DNA from: Verpa conica
Lineage: Eukaryota; Ascomycota; Pezizomycetes; Pezizales; Morchellaceae
Direction: 5' to 3'
DNA length: 64,000 bases
Assembly (NCBI GenBank): GCA_033030425.1
Contig: JAUFSD010000021.1
Location: forward strand, 310,001-374,000
In this document: positions 1 to 14,800 of the stretch, one piece after another
Position numbering within the stretch: the stretch's first letter is position 1
Layout: each line of letters starts with the position of its first letter
Program-made: the position numbers and the translations under genes
The notes under the pieces: model-generated
The model's input: the letters and a program-made list of their open reading frames with translations, nothing else
Databases searched by the model: none
What the model was told of the DNA's origin: nothing

Positions 1-2325
1 AAAATTGAAAGGAGCGTAGATTCACAAACCTTCCATTTGAACTTAGGATCTCCTATATGTTTGTCCAAGATATCCAGAAAGTCATCAAGCGCCTCGTCAA
101 ACTTCTCTAGGTCGATGTGCGTGAAATTGATACCATGCAACTGTATGAATCCAGCATCCACCGGCTGAGTCTTCTGAAACCCACTATCAGGTGCGAAAAT
201 GGGATCAAAGAGTGTCAAGATACTCTCCCTAGCCGAAGAGAAAGGTTGGGTCACGCCCAAGCTCTTACAGTAGTAAAATAACTGCTGCAGAACATTGGGC
301 CGAGCTAAGATAGCTAGGTGATGATGCAGGCGTCCAACATATGGGGTTTTATCTGCTGCTTTAGAGTACCAGGAGTGGGAAACTCTTCCCCACACTTCCC
401 GGTCGCGAGCATCATCGTCTTCAATGGCCATCCGATATCTACCAAGATCGCCGAGACACTCGACCCATGTATCTTCAAAAGTTGGCACAGTCTCGTACAC
501 TAAAATATAATTAGGGTAGAACACACAAGAATCCACAGAATGACTTACAAAGAGCCATCATGCTGTAAGCTAGATAGATAAACGTTAACATATGTTCTAG
601 AGAATGCGGCAATCTGTGGCGTAACAGCTCCAAGAAGCTATGAATACCATGCCGCCACATTCTGGCCGGCATAGCGTACTTGAGAGCCAACTTCCGCAGG
701 GAAGGGCTTGCGCTAGGATGTTGCGAGGCCAAGAAAAAGTCATGATGTTCATGCAGAAGTGTGCGATGCAAGGCTATTAGCGCTTGCCATTGCTCATTGT
801 TCAGCTTTGGGTGCTTTCCATCAGGATCTTGAGCAGCTGCAGCTTGCTTTGCATCAACTTCACAGCATTTCGCCTCTACCATCACAAGACCAGCATAGAT
901 CCCTTTTACCTCAGCTATTAGTTGCGCAGAGCTGATAGGCCTCGTCTCGGGCTGCCCAACCATACGCGGGGTATCTTCTTCTTCATCTGTAGGGTTTGGC
1001 TGAAACTGCTGGGTTTGAACATTGTTTAATATCATCATTTTCCCTCCCTCACGACTGCCTTGAGCAATTTGTTGCTGCTGCTGCTGCTGCTGAGCTGGCG
1101 CACCGGCGTTTCTTTGCGGCTGTGCTCGGGGATCGAATAATCTAGCACCCTTCTTCTTTTGTTCTCTTTTTGGACGCGTATTCTGTGGCGATCGTGTTGC
1201 GGGAGCAGCATCTTCGAGCCGCTTTGAAGGGTCTTCCTCAATCCTGAAAGCACCCGGCGAATCTCTTTGTGGGTCAAATAAACGGCGTTGTTGCGGTGGT
1301 GCTGCTCTAACGACCCCGCTATCTTCACCTTCACCAGGATTTTCAAACTCATACCGAGATCGATCGAACTCTGGATCAAGTACATGCTGTTGGTTTTTTC
1401 TTGGGCGCGAAGCTTCAATAATTTAGCATGAGCACATTTCATGAATATTCGAGTCTTAATTCATACCTGGGCTTCCAATGCTCCGGCCAGCCGTCTCGAA
1501 TCGTTTCGGGGCCTGCGCACGTGTTCTTTTTGGGGATTGTGTTGCGTGGCTTTCGCGAATCTGCTGAACAGGAGATTCCATCGCAGAGTCACCTGTACGT
1601 TTACGGCCATTTCGAGGAGAACGCGCTGTTTGGGCTTGGTCTACATCGTGCATTCGAATGTCCGAATCGTGTTCTAAAGTGATACCTGAGGTTTTCTGTT
1701 CGATTTCTTGAACTCCGGGGCTTCTTGTACCTGTGAGCTCACCATGCTCCCTAGACCACGTAGAGCCTGTTTCGGGTTTCTTTGAGGCTTTCGGGGATTG
1801 CGGTGCCCCTGCCAGGTCCCTTGTTTGCCACTGAAGATACGGGGCACCCCCAAGATCTTGAGGCGGGCTATCTCGTGTCGTGGTGTCGGTCGCCTCTAGC
1901 CTTTCGTTGGGACGTATTACAGATGGATCTGGTGGGTTTCTGGGTTGATAGAGGTCAGCAAACATGTCAAGACTGGGTCGTGGGGCATGTTGTACCCTCG
2001 CTTCCGGCAAGAATCTCTTTTATAGACTCGATGTTTTTGCAAGCTAGTGTCGTCTTGGGGGAGTGTCTCTGGGTGAGCCTCTTGAAGGTGATGCCAAAAG
2101 TGCTTTTCTCCAGAGCAAACTACGGGGCATTTGTCACACTCGAAAGTCTCCTGCTTAGCGTTACGTTGGTTACGCATCCCTCGAGTGATTTGAAGGGCGA
2201 TATCTGTAGAGCCAGTTCCCATAGTGAGATATTGTAGCGGGATAACTTGGTTTGGTGGTGGTAGAGGTGTCGAGAATAGGCCTTCTTTCTCTGAGAAACC
2301 TCGGATGACCTCACGTAACGTAGAG
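1..2325 (-). CDS. EST1/SMG7-like telomerase-associated or NMD protein, 5' part only
   Basis: The gene is read on the minus strand and runs off the left edge. Exons I can place are 1-499, 549-1412, 1467 to about 2010, and about 2030-2325. Introns 500-548 and 1413-1466 have clean GTAAGT and GTATGA donors, and the first one joins in phase to give ALLYETVPTFEDTW. The block from LHEHHDFFLASQHPS through RMWRHGIHSFLELLRHRLP to LHHHLAILARPNVLQQLF matches the fungal Est1 DNA/RNA-binding family, known from telomerase recruitment and nonsense-mediated decay. Upstream is a single C2H2 finger (C-x2-C-x12-H-x4-H, about 2085-2150) and a Gln/Pro-rich linker with eight consecutive Gln near 1070. The first methionine in the 5' exon is at 2222. 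A further 5' intron (2326-2393, GTAAGT) suggests the true start lies upstream. The finger frame and the next exon frame do not join, so that junction is unresolved. The family call is firm; telomere versus NMD role cannot be separated. Confidence 0.8.
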
Positions 2326-2590
2326 CTATTTCATGTAAGCATTATATGGCGAATTTCTATCTATCTAGGTCGCGATTCAGGCCTCTCACTTACTAGTTTT
2401 CCGGTTTTTTTTTACGGGCTTTTTTTTTTTTTTTTAAAAGGGCAGAGTATCACCCGATTCCTTTTTTCAACAAGTACAATCTTATGAGAATATCCAGTTT
2501 AGCATTTCCAAAGGTGGTATCAGATGTAAAAAAGGTTTGATTGTTGCTGGCTTTGATGGGGGAAGTATGAGTCACATCTGGCAGTCTGAA

Positions 2591-2887
2591 GGGGGGTTTT
2601 TACAATCCGGCTTTGAGGCTCTAAAGGTGGTTCGCAAAGCCCAAAAACTGCATAGTTGTGCGCAGTTTACGGGCGGAAAAAGGCAGATTCTGGTTCGCTT
2701 TCAACTCAACAAGGCTGGATTCCTCTCCCTCCCACTGCCCCCGGGACAGATGCGCACAACTTAAGTACGACAGGCTTTTTATTTATGTGCGCTCTGGTGC
2801 GCAGTGCGAAGAGTTTTGCCCCCATGCGGCCCCCGGCTTATGTGGCAACATTCAAGATCAGCGCGCGGCTCAGTGCGAAATGCATGG
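2591..2887. repeat. Dispersed repeat, copy A
   Basis: About 290 bp here reappears at 36283-36572 in the same orientation with high identity. Long identical stretches include the segment around 2609-2641 and the one around 2694-2713, and both copies end in the same CTTATGTGGCAACATTC block. The repeat contains an inverted pair (AGTTGTGCGCA near 2653 and TGCGCACAACT near 2752). No long ORF survives in both copies, although a short minus-strand reading starting MGAKLFALRTRAHINKK is largely shared. It looks like a non-autonomous transposable element of unknown class. Confidence 0.75.
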
Positions 2888-5800
2888 CGTGTGATCCGAT
2901 TAGGAAGGCATGATAATGAGGCTCTTTCAACTTGACGATGCATCTACACTGAGTTTAATCGAGTTATAATAAGGCAGTATCAGGTGTAAGAATCCCTCAC
3001 TGGTGGAATGATTCCCAGCCTTCTTTGACCTTTAACCCACAACTTCAGCCGAACCGGATGATGACTTACAGATTACGTTGTGATACCAATTCTAATGGAG
3101 GTTGGGACTATTAAAAGAAATTGGCAATGAAGAAAAGTGTATGGCCCGGTGACAGTACCTTGTTGGTAAATTCTCTCATTATCACCCTTAGGCAGCCTGC
3201 TGTTGCCCCTAGGGCTAGAGTCCGCGTTTACTCACTCACAATGACACGAACCAAATGACAAACCCAACTTAAAATGGCTACATAGTACCAAGGGGTTTTA
3301 TCACAGCTCTACAACTATGACTGATATACAAAAAGCACAGCTATATCTAAAAACTATTCTGACAGCAATCAATGTGCAACTTCAACCAAGTACAGTCGCC
3401 CACTTGTGCACCAAAGGTCTAACGACACTGCAGCCTTGTTAGCATTGCTTACACCGAGCCTTCTCATACCGGAAAGTGTCGAACATATTACTTTAAATAT
3501 CTAAGACATAATAGGCTTTTTTGCAAACCGGTACTAGCTTCGGAAATATTACTTATGTACCCACTATAAGCTGGTAGCATCAGACCGAGGGATTAGTTAC
3601 AGGACCAGGCAAGGGCAATAGTTCATTAGTCCTTGAAACTTACAACAATCTATGGGTCACGTTGTTGGCCTTTTCCTGCCTAAAAAACTGGTTCGCTATA
3701 TTCTGGAGACGCCTCGCCTTTTGGACCACCACCGAGGGAACCTACTTTCGATAAGAGAGAGCAATGTTTCTCCCCCTCATATGTTAACGCGGTTTCTACG
3801 AATTTTCCTACGGCACCCCGAATACCTTATTATTCGAAGACCCACTTTCAAATCTAGGGCTACAGAACTACATGTACATACTCAAGCCCGTAAGTAGGAT
3901 GATTTCAATTAGAAAATTATGGATATACACCTAGTAAGTCATATTCAATTCAATCTAGATTAAAAATAGCTAACATAATTCAAACCTTTATAGACTTTGT
4001 GTATTCTAAGCAAGATTACTTATGAAGAAAAGGCCTGTGGAGACAGTTTATAACAGTCAAAATGATACTAAATGCTTTGGTGAGCCGCGCCGGACACAGC
4101 AATATTCTTTGAGTATACATCTTGGATAATCCCGTGGGCGGCCCCGGAAGGCCCCGCGCTACACCGGTGATGGCCCAGGCTGTCGTTCGCCTCGCCAGTA
4201 TTTACCCACGGCAGATAAAATACGAAACATGGACCCGGGTACTTGTTTCAATTAACTTCAAGCAACTCCCAGGTAACTAGATATACCGGTCTTGTCCCCG
4301 TGATTCGTCACGTGGCTATGCGCTGGCGACGCGCACTCTCTAAGAGTATGCTACAGATGATGTTCGAATGGCGTACAGTCACGTCACATGCATTTGCCGT
4401 ATATATCCCGTGTGGAGGCTCAAACACCGACTAAAACTAGCTTACATGCACGGCTATATCCTTGGAACCCAAATCACTGAGGCTTTGGTTCTAGACTATC
4501 ATACCCGGCCAATGTGCGAATCGATGCACCTCCTTTCATCGACATCTTGTTAAGCAATGGTAGAATCGGCTGCACGAGCTTAAGGCTATATTGTAGACGA
4601 CATTCTATGCGTTAATTCCCGAGACGACAACCAACGGCTTGTAGAGGTAGAGAGCCTTTAGGAACTTTCGAGAACCATCCGCCGGTTGTCGAACACGACT
4701 AATCACTCGGCTAAATAATGCTTTTGCGCACAGGATGGGGTTTAATAGACACTGGTATCTATGTGAGTTGTCAGCAACCGACTGTAACAGATGGTCTAGT
4801 ACAACTCAGTATCTCTATCCTATAATTGGCTTGGAGGCTATTGTAATACAAGTTTCTTATTGGTGTAAAGATCGGCTATCTCAGTAAGTTATGTTGATCA
4901 TGATGCCCTGTTGTAAATCCTACAGATAAGGCGATCCAGGACTCTTAGATCTAGGATATTTTATATCACTGTAGTATCTATTGGAGGGTTCAGCCCTACT
5001 AGTGAAAGAGTACTGGGTACAGCTCACAGTTTTAGTGAATTATAGAGCTTACGATCATAGATAGGTTCTTAGGATCATCGATAGCATCGGAATCGAAAAT
5101 TTTTAGGCCTTAACTGTAGTACTATCTACTCGCCTTAATTTCCAACTACACTTCGTGCAACGCATACTATTTCTTTTATGCTTTAGGAAACCTGCTGACA
5201 GCTATTGTGGTACGGGGTGCAATAATATATGGTAACTACATACAGGTGACTCTGTTGTGTGAAGCCTAATCAGTGGAAAACTTGCATGGTTCATTTCCTA
5301 GCTATTAAAGCTATAGGCTACCAGTAGAATTCTTAACAATCGGTCTGACTATACACTACATACCTTCTTGGGAAATCTCTCAACTAATTACTACGCTACT
5401 GTTGAGTCTCTAAAGTTTAACGTTCAGATACGTTGCAGTTGCCAACGTACACTAGGCTGAGAATTTGCTCTCAGGTATATACGCATGTAGTAATATTAGT
5501 GGTTTCACCCGGTACTCTGCGTCAGCCCCTTACACGGGATGTAAGGAGTAAAGGGCGATCCGCAGAATTTATCCACAAGGTATGTAATCCAACACCAGCT
5601 GAGGGACAATCCTGAGTTTTAGAGCTTCGCTTGTTGCGCACGCACGGATCAGCTATAATGGTCAACAACTTTAAACTTTAATTATGCCTAATCTCGCTCG
5701 GGTGCTGATCAGAAAAAGCAATACTCGCCAGCATGTAATTCACAAAGAACTTGGAGCAACTTGGGGCATGGCGATTTATGGTTGTTGTGGGCTCGCTTCG

Positions 5801-8800
5801 CTTGGTCGAATAAGCAGGTGGTATTCCCTAGCTAGGTAATACGTGTAACGCGCATATACGGTTTTGTTGCTAATTCCTAACAGATTTTGAAACTTGCAAC
5901 TAGTATAGGAGATAAGGAAAGTATTTGTTATTTTACCTAGCTCCCGTATTTATTTCTATTCTAACAAAGCCCTGAATGAAATACAGTGGCACATACTCGA
6001 GTCATGTAACTTCCTTTGTGATTAAGGCTGTTTTTGTTAAACAGGTCTCTTGTAGATCTTAAACTCGCATATACATGTAGCCCAAAGATCCTGCAGCCTA
6101 GAAAGCGGGTATAAGCGGGTTACCTGTAGAGCAATAAACAGACTGGCCGTACAAGGGCTCAGCTGATCATAAAGTTTTAAGGACTCTCGACAGCTTGAGC
6201 CGAGGAAGCTAAGCTTTATTATTGCGGGGTACAGTTTTGACCGATCTACTTTTTTACTTGGAAAAATGCGTAGCTGACATTGTGCGCAACTATATCTTGT
6301 ACACCTACAAACCAGACGCCATTACCAACAAAAGTCATTCTTGCCTCTCCGTGTTCGGCTGATTAACTAGTGGGGGGTCTTGGAACATAAGTGGCTTGCT
6401 TCTGGAACCCACCGCGGAGGTTTGGGACCCCAGCGTTAAGTGCGTACTAAGGAACTTACCGGTAGGTAGATCAGGAATTCTTACCTGAATCACACAGGGT
6501 TAGGTTTATAATCCAAGGATTCATGGACCTGCATGGTGACTGACCGGCTGTACGGAATACGGCTATAGCCTCGGAAACTTTCTTTTCTAGGGGGCTTGAG
6601 TACCTCAGAGCTGACACTCATGCATTCCGTATATAACTGTGCTTCCCCTGGATTGTTTTAGAACACAGAAGTACGATTAAGATGCGTTAGGAATAAGGTC
6701 GGTACTCCCGCTCCGGAACGATAGCATAAATGAGGCGTAGCCGATCATCAAATAGAACAAAGTCTATCTCCACACCGGCTACGCTCTAAGTTAAATTGAT
6801 TAGGGATCCGGTACATGGTACATACATATTTTGCAAGTACCGGGTCTGGCAGATGGCACTTAGGAGTTTTCAATTGCGGGGAGAGCGAAACCGCATTATG
6901 CCCGTACTAGTTCACAACAAATTCTCACATCGCCCGAAACTTGGACTATGGAAGGTTTTTTCAAGTGACAACATCAATCATGAGACTTCCTTGATTTCGC
7001 ACTTGTCTGGTTTTGCATAGCCGCCACGCCGCCCGCTTCAAACCCCCTATTCTGGGATTATATTAGATCCGAACGCCCAGGTTCATTCGTAAGACGTTTT
7101 TGATTGACAAATTCTGTTTCATAGCGGCTGTGCGAGCTGAGATCTCTGCAATGATATGGGCGCCCCTCAAAGCATAGTACTATTAGAGTTATCGGTTTTT
7201 TTTTCCCTGGAGGTTGCCGGCATTCTATACCGAATGAGTACTCTATTGATAGGCGATTCCTTGCTTTTTTTCTTTCTTTTGGCCAAGAAATAGAATGTGT
7301 AGCCATGATTTAGGCGTGCTAATACACAGCTGCCCTATGGGCAGGACTAGAGTGGATCCCCACAGGTGATGTTACTGTTTCATCCCAAGGCATATTCCGT
7401 AGTCAATTTATAAGTGCCTAGTTTAGTCAGAAACGTAATACTCTCGGAGGAGGGAAACCTTTGCCCATTAGGTTATTATAGCCCCGCTAGGAGATATGGG
7501 ATGTCATCTAATGAGGAGATATAAAACCGCCTTCAAGAATTAGCTATGGAATAATTTCTTGTCCTGGAAGGCCACCACGTTTACCCTATGGTTACGCCTA
7601 CATAAGTAATGGAGTGGATTATCTTATAATAATGTGGAGCAGCTAGGAGACGTGTAGTCTACTATCAGGAGACACCTCACCTCACCTCTGCCTTGATACT
7701 CTAAGGACAAAATATATTTTTTTTAAAAAATTTTCTTTTCCACTAATATCTTCTTTATTCGTTAGGTCTAGTCTAATTATTATTATTTTTGCCTTATTAT
7801 AGTAGACTTAGACATCCCATAGCCTGTAGAAATCACCTCACATCATATTTTGCTCATCTGACATCTTTTGTACCACAGAGACTAGACTATACAAAATCAA
7901 GGCTCTGAACATTTAATGACCCTCATTTGTCTTCTGACCAAAGGTCTTGAAATTGGTGATTTCTCTGCTAGACATATGTATATCACCAATCTCAGGTTGC
8001 GTGCATGCCACGCGAATAGCCGATTGGATTTCATTGATATCCGGCAGGGGCAAACCCGAACATAAATTTTGGTAACGACTCCTGATTTGTCTTGACTTAG
8101 TATATGCGTGATTTAGCAAGTTAGATTTACATGTTTAGGTTCTTGTCTATCAAATTTTCGCTCCGCTTGCCGAGCTATGTTCATAATTACGCACAGTCTT
8201 GTGCGCACACAAGGGGTTTCGGGCCATAAGGCATATCTTGGAGTAACATGGCCGTGAGGGGGCTGCGTAACCCCACCTACTTGAGCCGCAAAAATAAAAG
8301 CAGGCAGAAAAGTATGTAGAGCCTCATCTTTCTACTCTAGAATATACAACCCCTTAACCCCCCCCCCCTAGCGTCATTCTAGGATGTAGGGCACGCTGCT
8401 GCCTAGAGGTAGATAACCATCATAGTGCGTACTTCTCTGTTATCTGACACCAAAGTTTCTTATACATATCTGGCACAGTTTACCCCTACCAACAGGGTAT
8501 AATAATATACTATTGGGTGGGTACTCACTGCCGGTTGTGTTAACTCAAGATTTTTTCTATCAAATCGGGTTGGTTCATCGAACTTCATGTGCTTGTAGCC
8601 CCGTGATTACGGGTATATAGCGCTGTAAAATGATTAAGAACACTATTCACTATTGCTAGTATAGGGACCTTACCCGCCATAAGAAGAAAAAATATTAGTC
8701 TGAGACCTGTGGGTCCAACCTTGAGAGCCCTGTTTGATAACTGTATTGTCTCCAGATTCCCACCCCCCCCCCCCACCAGTTCTTTCCCCCCCTACTATTG

Positions 8801-11800
8801 ATTACCCGCTCCTGACGATGGAGAAAAACAAATTACGAAAAGCACTATGCAGGATAGACCTACTTCTCTAAAGTGCACATATAAAAAATCACTTCTCCGA
8901 TATGCTGTTTGTTAGGAAGTAATACAACACATACGTCCTGCAGGCCTCCCTAAGGAGGGGGCTCTTAAAAGCAAGGATATCACCTTTATCGAGTCCTCAG
9001 CTGGTAATCTTGATGTTCTAGATTTCAGCACATGCCGTTATGGTGGCAGCGACGTAGTGCTTGCTTGAACTACGCATGATTTTTGGTTCCTGGGGGGATG
9101 TTGAGATAAAATTCTGTAGCTCCGGGAAGATACTCCCGCAACCTAGGGCTAGGTAATCTTATATTCAAATATAGAATCTCAGCGATAAGCGAGATTATAA
9201 CTGCTCACTCGAGGTTATGCGTAGCTTACCTGGTGGACGGACTGGAATGGGGGTCAATGTCTTACGCACGCTTGCATATAATCTATGGAGAAGCATACAT
9301 ATAAATTGACACGTATATTTTTTACTAGGTACATATAAGTGCAAAGTTTTTTTATCTACGTATAATGATATCTGTAGCTACAAGGCCTCTTAGTACAAGA
9401 AAGGAGGTGCTAAAAAAGAAAGAAAAAAGAATTTCGGGTTTGAGCAAATATATTAACATTCACCAAAGGTTAACTTATACCAATAAGATTCACAATCTAG
9501 ATATGGCTATTATGCCTTTTAAGGGTTAGTGGGGGGGCTTTTACTAGTTTTCTCACCGCCAGAGAAGTATGTAGAAGGCGAGAGAATTGAGGCCTCAAAG
9601 GTGCTGACAAGGCGTATAATCAGGGAGGGTTTCTAGTGCCGCCCAACATGAATTTGTTTTGTGGAAGCAGGAGCCGTATATGCAGAGCTTATTTTAAATA
9701 TTACGTCGATTGCTTTTTAAAGGCGGCTGGCTCGAAAGGTTTCGAAACAAAGTGCAGTACTGAGATGTGTAAGGTTACAGTTGTCGTGTGGGGTAGGTAG
9801 TAAGGAAAAAGAAACCCGATCCCTAGGCAATCACGCCCAATAAAATGGTAGGTATCTCCACGGACACAAACCTGAAGAGGGGGGGAAATGGAACATTTCA
9901 GATACTGATCGTGCAAAGGCGATGTGACGGCAAGATGGCGTCGGGCAAGTTCTAAGGATGTACTATCACAAACGCGCAAGCGCCTTCACGGGCGAAGACC
10001 CCAACGCACCAATGTCAACAAATGCATCGGTCTCTTGCTACATGCTGTGGAACAGAAGGTTCCCTGTTTCAAGCCAATCGATGCTATTCTTGTGGTCAAG
10101 TGTACATACTCAGCTTTGGTGTGGTAGCGGTGGCGGGAGGGTCGGGAGGATGCCGTTATGTATCTGACCCACCAGGTTCAAGGGCTAAGGAATTAACGCA
10201 CCGGCCTCGAAACTCAGGAAATTCAAAACCAAACACTAAATTTACGGGAATTAATCTAACTATTCTTTTCTGTAGCATAACAGCTGGGGGGGGGGGGCGC
10301 ATCTATACCATCTAAACGGGCAGTACACAAAGGGAGCCCCAATGCTGTAAAATAGACATGTCGACAGCACATCTTTTCCAGCATCCCCAGATCAGGTATT
10401 CTGGTCGGCAAAATTCTCGCATAGACAAAATACTCGTTGTATGTCATCCTAACGCGTGTTACCCAGAACGAATTAGAGGAGCTGATTGAGTTGGCGATAT
10501 ATGATAGGTAGAGAAGGGGCCAAGGGCATTCCAGACGTTGCTCAACATGAAAACTTGATATTCAATAAAAGTTTCTTATTGAATATGATTTTTTTCCTCA
10601 GGCGTTAATTATCAGTGCTGAAAAGCTTTCCGTCAAGATATGTCTGCCATTGAGGATATCACGAAGGCTACATGTTTATTCCGCTGGCTGGAGGAGGCTG
10701 TACAATTACCTTAAAGTGCTCGGGATCTAATATCTTGAACTTTACTGGCACTTTAAGGTTGTGTCCACAAAAATATTTAAATGAAAACGCGGTCAAAGCA
10801 ACAGAACTTTGAGGACTGTGTGCGCTCGCAGTCTTCGAGGATTAAGAATTTGCTTTTAAGAAAGGTCCAATCGCAATTGCGCGTATACTGGGTGTCAAAG
10901 CTACAATGAGCCGTGCCTGCCAGTGATCGACCGCGGCAGAACAGCTGTTTTGCGTTTGTCTCGCGCTGGGCAGGCACAAGGCTTTTTTAGATAGCCTTAG
11001 GGTGTGAATATACTTGCATCTATTGGAGAGTTCTCGCCTGGCGTTAGTAGCCTGCGCATCTTGGACTTTAATGATATAAACTACTGCTCATGCATCCTTT
11101 TATTGTAACGTAGCTTACGAAGATAAACAAAAACATTGTAACAACCCTAGGCTAGTATATCCTCGTCACCATCAACCCATTCTCAGATAACCTCGATTTA
11201 GATGATTACGCATAGAGATTATAAAAGGAATAATCAATTGCCTCGGGGTAATGAAATCCGGGAATCGTTCTAGTGGGGTCTGTTATCAATGACAGGGGCA
11301 AGGTCTATTCTGTCCGAAAGTCCTAGATCGATCTCTGACCCGGGAGTTTGTAATGTATTAGAACGGCTAGGGCTAAAAACGCGATCGCGGAACTGTCCAA
11401 GCTAATCTACCGCTGAGCGGGTGTGGTGTAATCCTTTCATCTAATTGTTTAGTATTTCATCGTGATACATTCTGATACAGCAAAGTCACACCTACCTGAC
11501 AAGTTAGCTTCTTGATGTTCGTTTATGTAGCTACAACCCTAACGGGGCTAGCCTTAAGCCACTTTAAAGTTCAAGTGATGGATAATTAGTACTCGTGCAT
11601 ATCGAAATTTACAAGTCGTGGTTAAGGGCTTGTGATTCCGTAAACGTGATTCCTACCATAAGCAAATCAACTCAAGAGAATTGCGGGGGTTCGGGAAAGG
11701 TGAGGTCTGACATTCTAGAGGAGATAAATATATCAGTTCTCTGCCAACAAGGACAAGAGGTGGCGTATATATATACGAACGTGGATGATATCGCAACGTG

Positions 11801-14800
11801 TGAAAAGTAAGACAAGACAACCTCCAGGGCCCTGACAAAAAATAAATAAAAATGTAAAGTGTTGTATCTGAACGTTCACTGCCATCGGAATTTGAGGGAA
11901 GTGCCGGTGTTCTATTCCTCATAGGACATATCAGGAAAGTGGCGTCACTAGACACAAGGTTCACGACCCACTTTGCTCCACATTCGTTTATCGATAGCGG
12001 GAATCGGAAGCGGAAGATTTGGAGATCGACGTAGACGTGAGCGCTTTGGGCGGAGTAGAACAGATGCATCAGTTTCACAATCCCGCTTAAAGTTATGGGA
12101 TATTCCGTCCGGTTAATGTGGAGATCGTCAATCACTTGCTGTAGTGGCGATGACAGGTGATATAAAATATTGGCCCCGCACCACATTGAGGGCAAGCCAG
12201 CTTTACAGGCTGCAGATTCATATACCCGTGTCTCGCTACGCTTTTTATCGTCTCCGTATTTTGGCCTATGGCTCTTTCGATGAAGCTAAAGCTTAGAATT
12301 TGGTGGCTAGTTCATGTGCAAGCGCTATCTCGATGTTGGGGGCATTAAGGCGAATACTGGTTGAACAAGAAGGGAGAAAGGTACGTTGACGGGACAAAGC
12401 ATCCTATGCTGTAAGTTAGTAGGGATAAAAGAACTTTTTATAGTTCTGGGGACAATCCTGTAGGTTGTGAAGAACTTATGAGGGGGGGAGAAGTGGGGAG
12501 ATGGACATGTCAGGCCCACAGATGGTTCATGAGAGAGGCTCCTGGTTTCTAACAAACCGTAGTAGGTGCTTTTTCATAAACTGGATAGGACCAGCTATAA
12601 CCATAAATATCCTGCTGAATATTGTCGAAAGCTCTTCGGAAATATAGCGCTAGTTCTTGGTCAGCAGTGTTACTATATATACACCTCAAGTTAGAAGTTG
12701 AATATAGGGACAAGAACCAAGACATCAACTACCATGCAACAGACACCATATTATCGCTAGCAGTAGAAACTGAAGTTTTAGCAGCACTACTAAGATGTTT
12801 CGATGGTTACACGAAATATTCCTAAAGGAATAACGAAGATATTCGAACTGCATACTCTTATAAATCAACATCTCATGAATCAGGAATTTATCTTATGCAA
12901 TAACAAAGCGGATTATTAACGATGATCAATAAGACTCTCGCATAACTCCTATGGACAGGACAAACACAATTGAACGAGGTTACTTACATAGACCTAAGCC
13001 ATGAGAGAAGGCGCATCGATCAACAATGAAGGTAGGAGATCGAAATTAGCTGGAAACTAATTTACTTAACGTCAGCATTTATGGTAGATATGGACCTCTG
13101 ATTACTTCTTCGTACAACCTCGTATTCTCGCTTCATGGGGGATTACTCTAAATGTCAGCAGACAAAAGACCACGTAATTTGAGGCTGTCGACGGTATCGC
13201 AGGAATCCGATCGGACAAGGCCGAAGTCCTTATCCCTGAAAAGGTCATTTATAAGGCTTACTGGAGGAGTTACAAGTTACCTCGCCCATCAAATCTCGCC
13301 TTGCTGCTAGGCCCAAGTTATTAGCAAATTCCGCTTTCACAAATAATGCGCTAGGCAAGGAAAAATTAAATGAAGGGGCTTGGTAGGCTATTACCTGCTT
13401 GTATACGAAGACTGGTTGCCTAAAGCACACTCAGTCGGATCTAATAAGACACTCGTCGTACCGGTATAATACATGTCGGTTGTGGGCGAAAGGGGCTCTT
13501 GCCGGTACTTATGGTAGTAAGAGCCGACTAACTCGGGACTAGAAAATATCTTGAGGCTCCGACTGGTAATGGGGCTCTATAATTTCTAAGTCTTCAATAA
13601 GAGGCTTAAGTATAGAAGTGGCCTGATTAGTGTCTCTGAATTTTGTGGGAATAAAGGAGTACTAGACAGACCTAATAGAGTCTATCCAGAGTCGCAAAGA
13701 TACTGTTGCCTGCTACACAGTATTTGGCGGGCTGACAAATGTATTCGTCCTGCTGAGTTATAACTCTAGATGCTTAACCACTAAACGGTTTGTCGGCGAC
13801 ATAGGTTGGGTATTCGTTATCCAAGACCTAAGTAGGTCCATCTCGTATAGACGTACTATGTCAAAGAGCTAGCTTTAATCACCAGAAGTTAATGTAGGTA
13901 GGTAACGCCAGTATAAGTAGGGATGAGTCAGTGGAAAAGAGTTCGCCCAATTTCACTGAAATAGATCTTGCAGGATTTTTGGGCCAGCAATTCTGAGGCG
14001 GGATTAAGTCTTGTTATCCCTGAGCTCCTTGGGGTTCGGGCCTAGGGAGTTTTATTGGAATACATGAACCAGGCATTGGCCTACCCGTACTCTATCGTAT
14101 ACTGCGCGGGACATCGGTATTCCCTGTCCTTTGAACGAGAGTCGAATATGAAACGAGCAACAAGACTAATATGGGCCTAGGTGTGGGAAGCCTCAACAGA
14201 GAAGAGAGGTGTGTAGGAGCTGCTCTCAGTATGACATATCATGTCTAAACGCTTTGGATACCGAAGTGGCATTCTTTAGGATGTTATTCCCACAAGAAAA
14301 CCCGCCGAAATCTCTTGTTATCTCAGAATGTAATAGTCCATAAGGTTGGAAACCGCAACAAATGCGTTTGAAAGATTATATTTGGCCACATCAGTTATCG
14401 GCGCTACACCTATTAACAATACCAATACTTACCTTTGATACTTTAGTACCCACTACCCTCAAATCTAACCCTAACAGTATACCTTCATCTAAGTAGTGGC
14501 TTCTTTGCATCGAAGATATCATAGCGGCCCATCTAGTCTAATATACCGTGTCCTCGTCGCAGGTCTAGCCTAGTAAATCCTTTGGTCTTAGCAGAACTCA
14601 TGGCACGGATAGCCTCTCTATACCCTGATATCAGGTTCTGTTTAGGATTTTTGGTCCGTTCTTGAAGTAGAAGTTGTAGATTGGCGACTATGACCAGTAT
14701 CATTGGTAGTGTAGCTCGGGGTAAGAGTAAGGACCGATGTACTAGGATCTAATGATTTAGGAGGGGTATGTAGTACGCTAAGTCCTGCGTTACTTCTCGT

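Noticed and set aside
1782..2237. 151-codon open frame on the plus strand
   Set aside because: Opposite the EST1-like exons; no family features.
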